Source: Anoxybacillus tengchongensis
GTDB taxonomy: Bacteria > Bacillota > Bacilli > Bacillales > Anoxybacillaceae
Length of the DNA: 64,000 bases
NCBI RefSeq assembly: GCF_014201585.1
Contig: NZ_JACHES010000009.1
Span: 1 to 64,000 of the forward strand
Direction of reading: 5' to 3'
Numbering within the stretch: position 1 is the stretch's first letter; each line of letters opens with the position of its first letter. The notes beneath the pieces are model-generated. The model was not told the origin of the DNA and made no database searches. It worked only from the letters and a program-made list of their open reading frames with translations. This document shows positions 49,865 through 59,252 of the stretch, piece after piece. A program made the translations under genes and the position numbers.

Positions 49865-50794
49865 ATGGCGATAGAGGAAGTTACGATGCCACAGTTTGGC
49901 GGAAGTGTAACGGAAGGAACGATTAGGCAATGGATCGTATCTGTCGGTGACCGCATCAATAAATACGATCCACTTGTTGAAGTAATAATGTCAGATGAAT
50001 GTTTTAATGGGACCATTATATCTTTATATGATGGTGTTATTAAAGAAATTATTGCAAAAGAAGGAGAAACATTACCTATTGGTGCTGTCATTTGTACGAT
50101 TGAAGTCGAAGGAGAAGGACAAGTAGAGGAAAAGCAAACGAACGTGAAACAGGAATTATTGTCAACGAAGGAACAAATAAATAGCCAGTCGCTGAAAAAT
50201 CACATAGGTGAGGGTGAATGTTATTCTACTCCAGCTCTTGAGCCAGACAAAGAACAGGAGGAGAATATTTTGAGTGAAGAGGATATATCTTTATCCTTTG
50301 TTTTAAAAGTATTATTGGGAAACAAACGATTTATTGATAAAGTGTTATCTTATCAGGTCGAGGAAAACGAGCTTAAAGAAGAAGTGAAAAGATGGAAAGA
50401 AGACATTCATCGGTTGCGCTTAATACTGTACGAACAAGATAAACATATGTATGAGTTAAAATTGAAGTTTTGCATGCTAAAATCATATCAACTTATCGAA
50501 AAATCACGGCAAAGGGCTAAACTCAGAGGTACTATCATATTTCAACATGCATTTAAAACATATATAGAGTTGCTTGTTCAAAAAACTAAATTTAACTATA
50601 ATTTTCTTGTAAATGAAAAAATTTTCTTTAATATCTTTCGAAAAATGATTAATGGTATGAATATTTCAATAGAAGAAAGAGTATTTTTAAAAGAATATAT
50701 AATGTTAAAACATAAAGATGAAATTGAATCTTTGGTTGAGATTAATATCGATCGGTTAGTTGAAAGTGTGGGGACGTTAGATGTTGATAATTAG
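49865..50794 (+). CDS. Lipoyl-domain-like protein with helical C-terminus
   Basis: A 309-residue protein starting behind AAGGAGGGG. Residues 1-80 have the biotinyl/lipoyl fold of 2-oxoacid dehydrogenase E2 proteins (TMPQFGGSVTEGTIRQWIVS, VGDRINKYDPLVEV, AKEGETLPIGAVICTIE). The modification site normally reads TDK; here it is SDE, so there is no lysine to lipoylate. After an acidic linker, residues about 150-300 are helical with coiled-coil character. No acyltransferase domain is present. It overlaps the next gene by 14 bases. It is probably an adaptor, not an enzyme subunit. Confidence 0.7.
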   Translation: MAIEEVTMPQFGGSVTEGTIRQWIVSVGDRINKYDPLVEVIMSDECFNGTIISLYDGVIKEIIAKEGETLPIGAVICTIEVEGEGQVEEKQTNVKQELLSTKEQINSQSLKNHIGEGECYSTPALEPDKEQEENILSEEDISLSFVLKVLLGNKRFIDKVLSYQVEENELKEEVKRWKEDIHRLRLILYEQDKHMYELKLKFCMLKSYQLIEKSRQRAKLRGTIIFQHAFKTYIELLVQKTKFNYNFLVNEKIFFNIFRKMINGMNISIEERVFLKEYIMLKHKDEIESLVEINIDRLVESVGTLDVDN

Positions 50795-51134
50795 AGGGAC
50801 ATTATTGTATCTCTTGCACTTTCTCATGTATCTTGTTGTTAATGTAATTGTTATGGCTATTATTTTCTTAGTTGTGAAGTTTATCGTTACATTTGTGTTT
50901 TCTGATAACACATTTATAGAGGGAATTGCTTTTATACTAATGATATTTATCGGCGGGCTTTTGTTTCTTTCTTCATGTATTTTGGCTTATGAGGATTTTA
51001 AAGAAAACTTCATATCTGTTGTTTGGAATCATGCGTATGAAGAATTTCAAGGCTTTGATGAAATGTTAAAACTTACACTTAAAAACATGTGGAAGTCGGA
51101 TCGTATTGTTCATAGTGATAGCGAAGGGGTATAA
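50781..51134 (+). CDS. Small membrane protein of the dynamin island
   Basis: A 117-residue protein with two or three hydrophobic helices (about 8-40 and 45-68), starting LLYLLHFLMYLVVNVIVMAI, and a soluble C-terminal tail (ENFISVVWNHAYEEFQGFDE). It overlaps the end of the lipoyl-like gene, so they are coupled. It may anchor that protein or the GTPases at the membrane; this is inference. Confidence 0.6.
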   Translation: MLIIRGTLLYLLHFLMYLVVNVIVMAIIFLVVKFIVTFVFSDNTFIEGIAFILMIFIGGLLFLSSCILAYEDFKENFISVVWNHAYEEFQGFDEMLKLTLKNMWKSDRIVHSDSEGV

Positions 51135-51168
51135 TTTTTAGGGATTTTTAATAATTTAATAAAATAGG

Positions 51169-51194
51169 AAAACCAGGGAAGCCCCCTGGTTTTT
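51169..51194. terminator. Bidirectional terminator in the centre of the island
   Basis: AAAACCAGGG (51169-51178) and CCCTGGTTTT (51184-51193... ending in T bases) form a stem that can end both convergent transcripts. Confidence 0.85.
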
Positions 51195-51196
51195 GC

Positions 51197-51610
51197 TTAT
51201 AGATTGCTTTTTAGATTATTTAGTGTTGTGTGATCAGGATTTGAACGCAAGTATCCGCCACCTTGTTCCGTCATACGATTAATACTTGTATCACCATCAC
51301 CATCACGCCAATAACCTTGTACAACTGTTCCATCTTTACGCACATAGCTGTCTACATAATGTGGTTTGACAAAATGAAGGTTATCGACATTTAGGTGAAA
51401 AGGTTTAAATTTGAATTTATAAACGTATTTTAACGGATCATGATGATCAAATATGTGATTAAAATGGTCAAATGATGAAAAAGTATTTAAATCGATGGAT
51501 GGTGTTACGTGTCCGTCTGGAAGAGGGAATTGAAAATCTCTTCCGTAGTCTTGATCAAATAAATCAGAGACGTTAGATTGATCAAAGTCTTTGAAAAAAG
51601 AATCACTCAT
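51197..51610 (-). CDS. Small acidic/His-rich protein with YWRDGDG C-terminal module
   Basis: A 137-residue protein. The first half is Asp/Phe/His-rich (FFKDFDQSNVSDLFDQDYGR, then DHFNHIFDHHDPLKYVYKF). The last 55 residues repeat the module of the protein at 48832: VKPHYVDSYVRKDG, GYWRDGDGDT and QGGGYLRSNPD. It follows the smallest dynamin-like gene by 14 bases and closes that operon. The shared module ties the two convergent gene sets to one system. Function unknown. Confidence 0.65.
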   Translation of the reverse strand: MSDSFFKDFDQSNVSDLFDQDYGRDFQFPLPDGHVTPSIDLNTFSSFDHFNHIFDHHDPLKYVYKFKFKPFHLNVDNLHFVKPHYVDSYVRKDGTVVQGYWRDGDGDTSINRMTEQGGGYLRSNPDHTTLNNLKSNL

Positions 51611-51624
51611 TATGATATCCTCCT

Positions 51625-53409
51625 TTACTTTTGTAACAAATGGTATGGATAATCTTGTATTTCTTGTTTTAGCTGTTCAAGAGCATCTTGTTGTGCAAGT
51701 GCAGAAGAAGTTGCTTCTTGTTTGTTTGTAATTTGTTCTTGTATGATTTTTTCAGTATATTGGAGTAGACGATAAAACTCTTCTAATGTAAAATCTTTGA
51801 TGTCTTTAATCGCTTGACTTATAAACCCACTCATATGTTGATCAAAATCATCAAATAAGCTAGTGATGCTTTGATCAATATGGAAAAGGAGCTCCGGTTT
51901 AATCTGCTCGAGTTGTTTATCAGCTATTTTGCGATATATCAATGGGAAACCAGCTGCCCCAATAATTGGGACAACAAAGGACGCTCCCATTAATAGTGCG
52001 ATTGTACTAGCTCCACCAACGAGAAGCCCAGCTTTGACAGAAGCGTTTTCTGTATGGACAGCCGTTAATGATAGGTTAGCCTCATAGTTAATTTTTTTTA
52101 AGAGTGGTACATTAATCTGTACAGTTTGTTTAAATGCTTCCGTTAGACCTTTAGAAAGCTCCATTTCCAACTTATGAAGCAAAGTGTATATATAGTCGCT
52201 ATATTGATCGATCCAGTTGGTAAAATGAGAATGAAGGACGGAAGGTAAATGGGATTCCACAAATGTTTTTATGTCGGAACCGTGAAAATAGGTAATCTTA
52301 TGTTTTATGTCTGCTTTTACTTTTTCCTCAAATGCTGCAACTGATTTTTTCACTAAATACTGAATTTCCTCTTCACGTTCATACAAATATTGTTTAATTT
52401 GCATCTCCCAATTCTCTCTTTGTCCAAACCAAGACTCAATCTTCTGTACCTCGTTTTTTAATACATCTAAAGATTGCTGAGCAGCTTGTTGGATGAGATC
52501 AATTTCTGCGCATATTAAATCAAGAATGTGTTTTAATCGGTTAGTGAAATGAGATAGCTTCTCTTCACTTCGTGAACCGTGTTCAATCGTTCTTTTTATT
52601 TGTTGCTCAAGATCAATCATTCCCGAATAATGTAATAATTCTTCGTTTCCATATAGTTTTCCTTCCAATGCTTCTTGAGCTGAAATTGGAAAAACAAGTG
52701 GATTTTCTTGTCCAGTAATGTTTTCAATTCTTCTCTTGATTAGATCAACAACGTCTTCAATCTCTTCTTCATCGATTCGATCCATGAAGTTGGCAACATA
52801 AAGAATTCGATCTTTTACATGCTTTAGAGCATTCTTTTCTAAAAATTCCTGCTCAGATTTTTTTAATGGAGCTGTCATATCGAGCATAAAGATTATAACA
52901 TCAGCTCTTGGAATAAATCGATGAGTAATCTCAGAACGGTGTTGATTTAGGTCATTTAATCCGGGAGTGTCAACTAAGACCACTCGTTTTTCTAGAAAGG
53001 GAGAAGGAAGAAAGATTTTTAAGTATTTAATTTCATTATCACCATCGCCATGATAGGAAGCAGTATAATTTTGTAATACATCATGTGATAAATGTTTAAT
53101 CTCTACTTCCCCGTCCCGCTTAACTACATGTATTTCCGGTGTGTTACTAAAAAAAGCAGCATGAATGAGCGCTGTAGTAGGGGTGACATCGACAGGCATA
53201 ACATTTTCCGATAATAATGTGTTCACAAAAGTGGATTTGCCATGTTTAAACTCCCCGACTACGACAATTGTGTAATAATCTTGACGTATATCGTCTATAA
53301 GGTCACTCAACGCTTCTAATTGTTGACTTGACGGCATTTCTTTTTTTATTTTTTCTAAAAGAGAAGAGGCGTGTTGCAGTAGCTCAGCTTTTTTTTGTTC
53401 ATAATTCAT
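51625..53409 (-). CDS. Dynamin-like GTPase A (594 residues)
   Basis: A bacterial dynamin-like protein. G1 GEFKHGKST is at residues 52-60, G2 Thr lies in DVTPTTA near 75-80, G3 DTPGLN at 147-152 and the G4-like NFMD at 207-210. Long helical stalk regions follow, with a hydrophobic paddle-like stretch near residues 455-490 (LLVGGASTIALLMGASFVVP). It overlaps the end of GTPase B by four bases. Bacterial relatives often act as adjacent pairs on membranes. Confidence 0.88.
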   Translation of the reverse strand: MNYEQKKAELLQHASSLLEKIKKEMPSSQQLEALSDLIDDIRQDYYTIVVVGEFKHGKSTFVNTLLSENVMPVDVTPTTALIHAAFFSNTPEIHVVKRDGEVEIKHLSHDVLQNYTASYHGDGDNEIKYLKIFLPSPFLEKRVVLVDTPGLNDLNQHRSEITHRFIPRADVIIFMLDMTAPLKKSEQEFLEKNALKHVKDRILYVANFMDRIDEEEIEDVVDLIKRRIENITGQENPLVFPISAQEALEGKLYGNEELLHYSGMIDLEQQIKRTIEHGSRSEEKLSHFTNRLKHILDLICAEIDLIQQAAQQSLDVLKNEVQKIESWFGQRENWEMQIKQYLYEREEEIQYLVKKSVAAFEEKVKADIKHKITYFHGSDIKTFVESHLPSVLHSHFTNWIDQYSDYIYTLLHKLEMELSKGLTEAFKQTVQINVPLLKKINYEANLSLTAVHTENASVKAGLLVGGASTIALLMGASFVVPIIGAAGFPLIYRKIADKQLEQIKPELLFHIDQSITSLFDDFDQHMSGFISQAIKDIKDFTLEEFYRLLQYTEKIIQEQITNKQEATSSALAQQDALEQLKQEIQDYPYHLLQK

Positions 53410-55334
53410 ACATACTCCTCCGTCTTTTGAGAGTCCTCTAATTCATTATAAAGGGATTGTAACGAGTTTTTAATCATGTTTAATTTCGTTTCCCATCTTT
53501 CTATTTTTTCTAACCGAGTTTGTATTTCTGTCTCTTCCATTTTTGTGCTATCTATCATTTGTCTTATTTGGGATTGGAATCTAGAAATTTGGTCCTGTAA
53601 AACTTGTTTATATTTGTTTTCTACTTCTGTTAATAAGTATTGTAACTCCTCCTCTAGTGCTTTAATTTTTTCAATTTTTTTCTGTTCAAATTGGAATGTC
53701 AAATCGCGACGCATTCTTTGTTTTTCGTCTTCTCCAGATAGCCAATTAAATAGTGCCCCTATACCACCAATAATAATACCTGCAATAACTGCACTCACCC
53801 CGAGTACGAGTTTCACAGCAAGATTGTAATTTCGAGAATGTCCTATTATATCTAAAACCTCCTTCACTAAATCGAAGCCTGTATCATATGTGAAGATATC
53901 TATTTCTCTCATAGTGTCATTGTTTTCTTCTTTTTTCCATAATTGTTCTACCTCCAGATTAATTTGTCCCAATTGTTTATTTACTTCCTCACTAGATCTT
54001 TCCATACTCTTTTGGACTGCTTGTTTGATTTGCTCGAATTTTTGAAGATGTATTTCGCGTTCTTGTACACCTAAAAAGTCTTCTACTTTTCTTCCTAACT
54101 CACTAGCAGATAAATAACTATGGTCATCGAATAATTGTAATGCATCCGTATAAATAGTTTGTAATGCTTTTTCATACCATTGTTTGATTTCATATTTCTC
54201 TTTTTTGAGATAAAAAGAAAGATTTTTTTGGGCTCTTTGGCTTATCTGTTTTAAATGTTCAACTTGTTTCATAATAGAATCGATTTTAGTATGTAAGTCT
54301 TCTTTTTTTGTCTTGAGTACGCTGCGTTCAAAGGAAAGTTGTTTATTTATAACTTCATTGATGCTTTTGATAGATCGTTGAATAGGTTTTTTTAGCTTTA
54401 CTGCCCCGCGTTCATATTCAAGGAAATGAGCGAGGGATGTTTCAAATTCGATAAAACCTGTATGTTCGTAGTCCCAAACAGCGATTGGTCCTCTTCGAGT
54501 TGTCAGTACTTCTCCATTGGCTTTCCTTTTCGCGTTTAGTGCTTCTTTTGCTGCGACCATGAAAATTTTCGGTTCTTTTAAAATCGGTTTTAAATTTGTT
54601 GTAGCGTAGTCCATAACTTTTTTCATGTCTTCTTCTGTCTTTAATAAATCTTTGAAATTAATGACGATAAATATTTTATGAATGTCATTTTCTAAAAGTC
54701 TGTTCTTTAAAAAACTTAGTTCTGATTCAGAAAGTATTTTGGTAGCAGATAATAAAAGAATAGCTGCATCTGACTTCGGAATAATATTATTTGTAATTTG
54801 TTCCCTCATTGGATCTAAGTCGTTCGTTCCAGGGGTGTCGATAATTTCTATTCCATTTTTGCATACTTCAATGGGATAGCCAATTTTGGCATAACTAATA
54901 TTTCGTAGAAAGTCTAACTGTTTTTTGTATTCAGATTCTGACCGTGGATCACCTATAATCGGATCTTTTGGAGCGACGATTTGTGAAAATTCATGCTCTG
55001 TTATAGATAATGTTGGTTTGGTTTTATCGTGAAAATATATATGAATACAAGGTTCAACGCTATAAGAGATAATATTCAAAATAGCCGTTGTCGGTTTAAC
55101 GGATGAAGGTAGCAACTTCTTCCCGAGAAGGGCATTGATAAAAGTAGATTTTCCACGTGAAAATTCACCGACAACAACGATCTGAAATTTGTCGTTCTTT
55201 ACTTCTATTTTTAGTTCTTCGATTTTCTTTTTCTCGCTACTCTTCATATCTTCTAAAGTAAAAAGATATTCGTCTAATAACAAAAGAACTTGATTTTTCT
55301 TTTCTTTAAAAAAATTTAATGTGAGATGATTCAT
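53406..55334 (-). CDS. Dynamin-like GTPase B (642 residues)
   Basis: G1 GEFSRGKST is at residues 56-64, G2 in VKPTTA, G3 DTPGTND at 166-172 and a G4-like NFKD in IFIVINFKDLL. Long coiled-coil stalk segments follow. Near residues 515-545 there is a hydrophobic hairpin (LAVKLVLGVSAVIAGIIIGG), probably a membrane-inserting paddle. It is only about 35% of the way toward GTPase A in sequence by eye, with similarity concentrated in the GTPase domain. It sits between C and A in the operon. Confidence 0.87.
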   Translation of the reverse strand: MNHLTLNFFKEKKNQVLLLLDEYLFTLEDMKSSEKKKIEELKIEVKNDKFQIVVVGEFSRGKSTFINALLGKKLLPSSVKPTTAILNIISYSVEPCIHIYFHDKTKPTLSITEHEFSQIVAPKDPIIGDPRSESEYKKQLDFLRNISYAKIGYPIEVCKNGIEIIDTPGTNDLDPMREQITNNIIPKSDAAILLLSATKILSESELSFLKNRLLENDIHKIFIVINFKDLLKTEEDMKKVMDYATTNLKPILKEPKIFMVAAKEALNAKRKANGEVLTTRRGPIAVWDYEHTGFIEFETSLAHFLEYERGAVKLKKPIQRSIKSINEVINKQLSFERSVLKTKKEDLHTKIDSIMKQVEHLKQISQRAQKNLSFYLKKEKYEIKQWYEKALQTIYTDALQLFDDHSYLSASELGRKVEDFLGVQEREIHLQKFEQIKQAVQKSMERSSEEVNKQLGQINLEVEQLWKKEENNDTMREIDIFTYDTGFDLVKEVLDIIGHSRNYNLAVKLVLGVSAVIAGIIIGGIGALFNWLSGEDEKQRMRRDLTFQFEQKKIEKIKALEEELQYLLTEVENKYKQVLQDQISRFQSQIRQMIDSTKMEETEIQTRLEKIERWETKLNMIKNSLQSLYNELEDSQKTEEYV

Positions 55335-55413
55335 AGTTGCACTCCTTTTCGATTGTGACAGGGGACGTAAAAAGATGACAGCCCCCTTGTCTTGTTTATT
55401 ATATTTTGAAACT

Positions 55414-58338
55414 TTATAGTGGTGTTTCTTCTAAAATGTTTAAGAAGATCATATCCTTTATTAATATGTTCCCTTCCGAAGTAATTACGACACGGTATTG
55501 ACTTTCAACTCTTTTACGCTCTGCTGTTCCATCCCGATAATAGTAACTGTCTTCATAATACACATTGACGAGATAATGCTGTTCATCTTCTGGTGTAATC
55601 GATGTCACTTGAAACAAATGATTTTCCATCATCATTTGTTTTTCTAAAACAAAGTCTAAAAACTGTTTTATCTTTTCGTACTCACTACCCTCTGGTGCAT
55701 AATATGGTGCAACAACGGAGAAGCCCCCTCCGTTAAATGCTTCAGTAAATGATGTATAAAAATCACTCATAAAAGCTTCCAATTGATCATCAGATACGTA
55801 TTCAATGGTCTCAGTTTCTCTCGGTGTTATTCCTATCAAATTATAGGAAAAGCGAGAAATCAAAGGTGATCCATTATCTGGTAGTAAAGATATTGTATAC
55901 GTGCCCTTGATCTGTTTTATTTCTTCTGCTGTTTCAAATATTTCAAGAGTTGTCACTTCAATTTGATCATCGGAGAGGAGTTGATAATCGGTAACAGTTA
56001 GCTTGTTATAGTATTCTCCTTTATGAGCTTTATAATATTCTTCGAAATCGTTCCATCCAGCTTCTGAGAACCATTCATTCCATCGAAAAAGTGTTGGATT
56101 ATTTATGTTTGTACTCAGCTTCTCGTATAATCTCGTCATATAGTCTTCAATAGTTGATTGTCCCCAGTCGTATGCGTTTTGTATGTGTTCATTCTCTACA
56201 AATTCTTCCTCCTCTATGACATCTTCCTCTATGACATCTTCCTCTATGACATCTTCCTCTATGACATCTTCCTCATTCATATCTACTGTTTCTTCATCCA
56301 TTTGAGCGAAAGTTTGTAATTTATTCAAGACAATGTCCATTGTATTCAGCAGCGGTTTTCTTATAGATTCTTTTGAAAGTGCCATGAGAAACACACAAAT
56401 TAATACAGCCATGGTGAAATGAATGTGTAAAGTTGTTACTCGAGCCATCTCTTTAGTTGTTGGATAGTCGATTGTGTTCGGGATTTGGTCGTATAAATTA
56501 TCTGTCCAAAGGTTTAAAGTTATTTGTTTTTCGATACGTTCAGTATTGAGTGAGAATAAGTTTGAATTTTTCCAACTAATAAAATCACCATAGCCATATA
56601 TAAAAGGCTCAAATGCTGTATCAGCATATATTGTTTGAATGTTGTTAAATAAGTACCGGCAATGATGATAAGATTGTACATTTGTTTGTTGTTCTTGTGC
56701 ACTTATATCTGTGAAGAAAGGTGAAAGTGCTTTAGTAAACGAATGTATCCATTGAATATCTTCGTGAACTTTTTTACATTCTTTTTTGAGAAACGGTTTG
56801 TATGTTTTGTACATTTTGTTTTTTTCTGTGTGCCAGTTGCGTTTCAAAGAAGAGATTTGTTTTTTTAGAAAAATGATTCTATAGTTAATATCTTCTAATA
56901 TAAAATTTTGAAGTGTTTTGATATGGGATATGATATCCTGACGTTCTAAATTAATGTTAGCACATTCTATACGCAAATCTTTGATTGCTGAGTTAAAACG
57001 AATTTGCTGATCGTTAAACGCTTTAAGTTTCCTTTTTCTAAAAAATTTATATGTTTTTTCTATATCATTCAATATTCTCTTTAAATTTTGCTCCTCTATT
57101 TTTGTTTTTTCAACTCGGTGCATAAATTCATTATATTTTTCTATATAAGTTTGATAAAGTGAAGACAATATGATTTTCCAATGTTCAATTGTTGAAGATA
57201 AATCTGTTTGATTACTAAACATCCATTTAGAATGGAACTTCTCTATGCTTTTTGTGTAAGATTTGATCCATTCATCAATTTCATTTAATTCGTTGAGTTC
57301 TTCTGGAATGAGTTCGTTCCATTGTATAATCTGTTGTTGTATTGCCATGACTTCGTCTTCGATTTGTTGTTTTAATTGTAACATTGCAGGATAATCTTTT
57401 TTCACAAATGAGGGTATTAATTGTGATAACTCTGTTGATAAATACATTGCCTTACGTTTGATAAATAGCTCGTCTATTTGTTGAAGAACGTCTTTTAATC
57501 GGATAAATGTTCGTTCCTCTTTTAAAGCCAATGATTGTGATTGAATTTTGTTTAACAAAGAGTCAACTTTTTCCCAATTACTCCACTCGTACTTCACGCG
57601 GTCTTGAAATATTTTTGCTTCTAAAGCTTCTTTTGCAGAAATGCCGATAAGGTGGTCAACAATTCCTTGTAAACGACGTTTGTTGAACTCCAGAACTTCT
57701 TCCAGAGGCTCCTGTTCTTCATCGTGTAAGTCGATTCGATTCACAAGTGTTGCACAAGGGATTTTGTATTGTTGTAGTTTCTTTATCATCTCGACTTCTG
57801 ATGCTGTTGCTGTATGTAAATAGTCGAATAGCCAAATAACAAAATCTGCTTTTTTAATAAATGTTTCCGTTGCTTCCGTATGATGCGAGTAGTTAGAATT
57901 TAGACCGGGAGTATCAACAATTGTAATTTTTTTTAACAAAGAATTTGGAAGTTTAAGTTCGATGAATGAAAGCTTTTTCCTAAGATTTTCTCCTTCTTTT
58001 ATTTCCGTTGTTAACTGTTTCAATTTTTCTTCTGAATAGTTCTCTTTTTGCCCATTTGTAAAATGTGCAATTAGTTCTTTCTTTTCTCCGTATACTAACT
58101 TTGTAACTACTGCTGTGGCAGGGATGACATCTGAAGCTAAAACTTCTTCCCCAAGTAATGCATTAATAAAAGTTGATTTCCCGGCTTTAAATTCTCCGGC
58201 AACTGCAACTATGCATGGGTATTTCAATGTTTCCTGAATATCTATTAATTCATTAACAAATGATTGTTGTTCAGGGTGTTTTTTCGACAAAGCTATCCAT
58301 GTATTTAACATTTGGTCTAAGTACTCTAGCTTACTCAT
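55414..58338 (-). CDS. Dynamin-like GTPase C with membrane helix and TcaA-like C-terminal domain
   Basis: A 974-residue protein starting at 58338 behind AAAGGTGA; the open frame extends 23 codons further without a ribosome site. G1 GEFKAGKST is at residues 48-56, G3 DTPGLN at 142-147 and G4-like NRID. A long coiled stalk runs to about 620. One membrane helix (AVLICVFLMAL) lies near 640-656. Four EEDVI repeats lie near 688-710. The last 260 residues resemble the NTF2-like C-terminal region of TcaA/YvbJ proteins (FYTSFTEAFNGGGFSVVAPY, then YEDSYYYRDG and QYRVVITSEGNILI). The GTPase should be inside and this domain outside the membrane. Confidence 0.85.
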   Translation of the reverse strand: MSKLEYLDQMLNTWIALSKKHPEQQSFVNELIDIQETLKYPCIVAVAGEFKAGKSTFINALLGEEVLASDVIPATAVVTKLVYGEKKELIAHFTNGQKENYSEEKLKQLTTEIKEGENLRKKLSFIELKLPNSLLKKITIVDTPGLNSNYSHHTEATETFIKKADFVIWLFDYLHTATASEVEMIKKLQQYKIPCATLVNRIDLHDEEQEPLEEVLEFNKRRLQGIVDHLIGISAKEALEAKIFQDRVKYEWSNWEKVDSLLNKIQSQSLALKEERTFIRLKDVLQQIDELFIKRKAMYLSTELSQLIPSFVKKDYPAMLQLKQQIEDEVMAIQQQIIQWNELIPEELNELNEIDEWIKSYTKSIEKFHSKWMFSNQTDLSSTIEHWKIILSSLYQTYIEKYNEFMHRVEKTKIEEQNLKRILNDIEKTYKFFRKRKLKAFNDQQIRFNSAIKDLRIECANINLERQDIISHIKTLQNFILEDINYRIIFLKKQISSLKRNWHTEKNKMYKTYKPFLKKECKKVHEDIQWIHSFTKALSPFFTDISAQEQQTNVQSYHHCRYLFNNIQTIYADTAFEPFIYGYGDFISWKNSNLFSLNTERIEKQITLNLWTDNLYDQIPNTIDYPTTKEMARVTTLHIHFTMAVLICVFLMALSKESIRKPLLNTMDIVLNKLQTFAQMDEETVDMNEEDVIEEDVIEEDVIEEDVIEEEEFVENEHIQNAYDWGQSTIEDYMTRLYEKLSTNINNPTLFRWNEWFSEAGWNDFEEYYKAHKGEYYNKLTVTDYQLLSDDQIEVTTLEIFETAEEIKQIKGTYTISLLPDNGSPLISRFSYNLIGITPRETETIEYVSDDQLEAFMSDFYTSFTEAFNGGGFSVVAPYYAPEGSEYEKIKQFLDFVLEKQMMMENHLFQVTSITPEDEQHYLVNVYYEDSYYYRDGTAERKRVESQYRVVITSEGNILIKDMIFLNILEETPL
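56211..56270 (-). repeat. Four 15-bp tandem repeats inside GTPase C
   Basis: Exact 15-base units (CCTCTATGACATCTT on the plus strand) at 56211, 56226, 56241 and 56256 encode EEDVI four times. The acidic linker lies just outside the membrane helix and could vary in length by slippage. Confidence 0.9.
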
Positions 58339-58706
58339 TATGTTCACCTTTAGAAGAAAATGTTTGTATGCTGTTGTTTCTAGTTTGAATTTGATCAAAC
58401 GATCCATTTAAATAAACATCGAGCATCGATAGAAGCTTCTTGTGATTAGTAGCAAAAAAACTATTTGAGAGAAGCTTTTATGATAAAATTCCTGTATTTA
58501 CAATTATCTTATATTTTCCTTCAAACATCAATATTGAGATAGAGTGGATAGTGTACTGTTTGTCTGGAAAATATACGTGCATCTCGTTTTAGGTCTATCT
58601 CATTTATAGTTTGACTTATAACTATATTTTCCATGATGAAAAGTTGTGGTTCTTAAATAAAGCCTCAAGACGATCTCATTCGACAATTTACGATTGAGAA
58701 AAACGC
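58339..58706. other. Intergenic stretch upstream of GTPase C
   Basis: AT-rich and without a supported gene. It must contain the promoter of the minus-strand dynamin operon, but I see no convincing -35/-10 pair. The right end meets an rpn remnant abruptly near 58707. Confidence 0.4.
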
Positions 58707-59252
58707 GGCTTGTTTGAAAAATACCGTAAACACATCGTACCGATTGCCGTCTTTAGCTACGATACGATCCGCGACGAACCATCGACATTTATCCTCCAAT
58801 TTCCGTTTGGTCATGTGCTTAATTTTCACTTTTTCACTGTGGAACTTCGTAAACAAAACTGGCGCAACTACATTCGCCAAGACAACCCGATCGCCGCTGC
58901 ACTGCTTAGTAAAATGGGTTATACTGAAAGTGAACGGGTAGAACTGAAAAAGCAATTTTTACGCATGCTTGTCCGAATGGAATTAGACGAAGCGAAACAA
59001 CGGTTGTTGTTTGGCTTTTTTGAAACATATGTAAAACTATCAGATGAAGAAGAACGAAGACTGCGAAGCGAGGTGAATGAAATGGAGACGAAAGAAAAAG
59101 AACAAGTGTTGGAACTCATGATTTCGTATGAACGACAAGGCATGAAGCATCTTATACAAACGATGGCGAAAAAAGGGATGAGTGTAGAAGATATTGCACG
59201 CATGACAGACCTTGCGAAAGAAGAAGTACGGGAGCTGTTAGAAAAGGAATAA
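58707..59252 (+). pseudogene. 5'-truncated rpn-family nuclease gene
   Basis: The reading frame starts in the middle of the family sequence (LFEKYRKHIVPIAVFSYDT) and continues to the normal end LLEKE. About 110 N-terminal residues, including the D...ExQ catalytic core seen in the copy at 43528, are missing. The C-terminal helix is shortened (SYERQGMKHL). A short ATG-started product is possible but would not be an active nuclease. It directly precedes leader 2. Confidence 0.85.

Noticed and set aside
58710-59252. The rpn remnant before array 2 as an intact gene
   Set aside because: The catalytic N-terminal region found in the full copy is missing and the frame begins in the middle of the conserved sequence.
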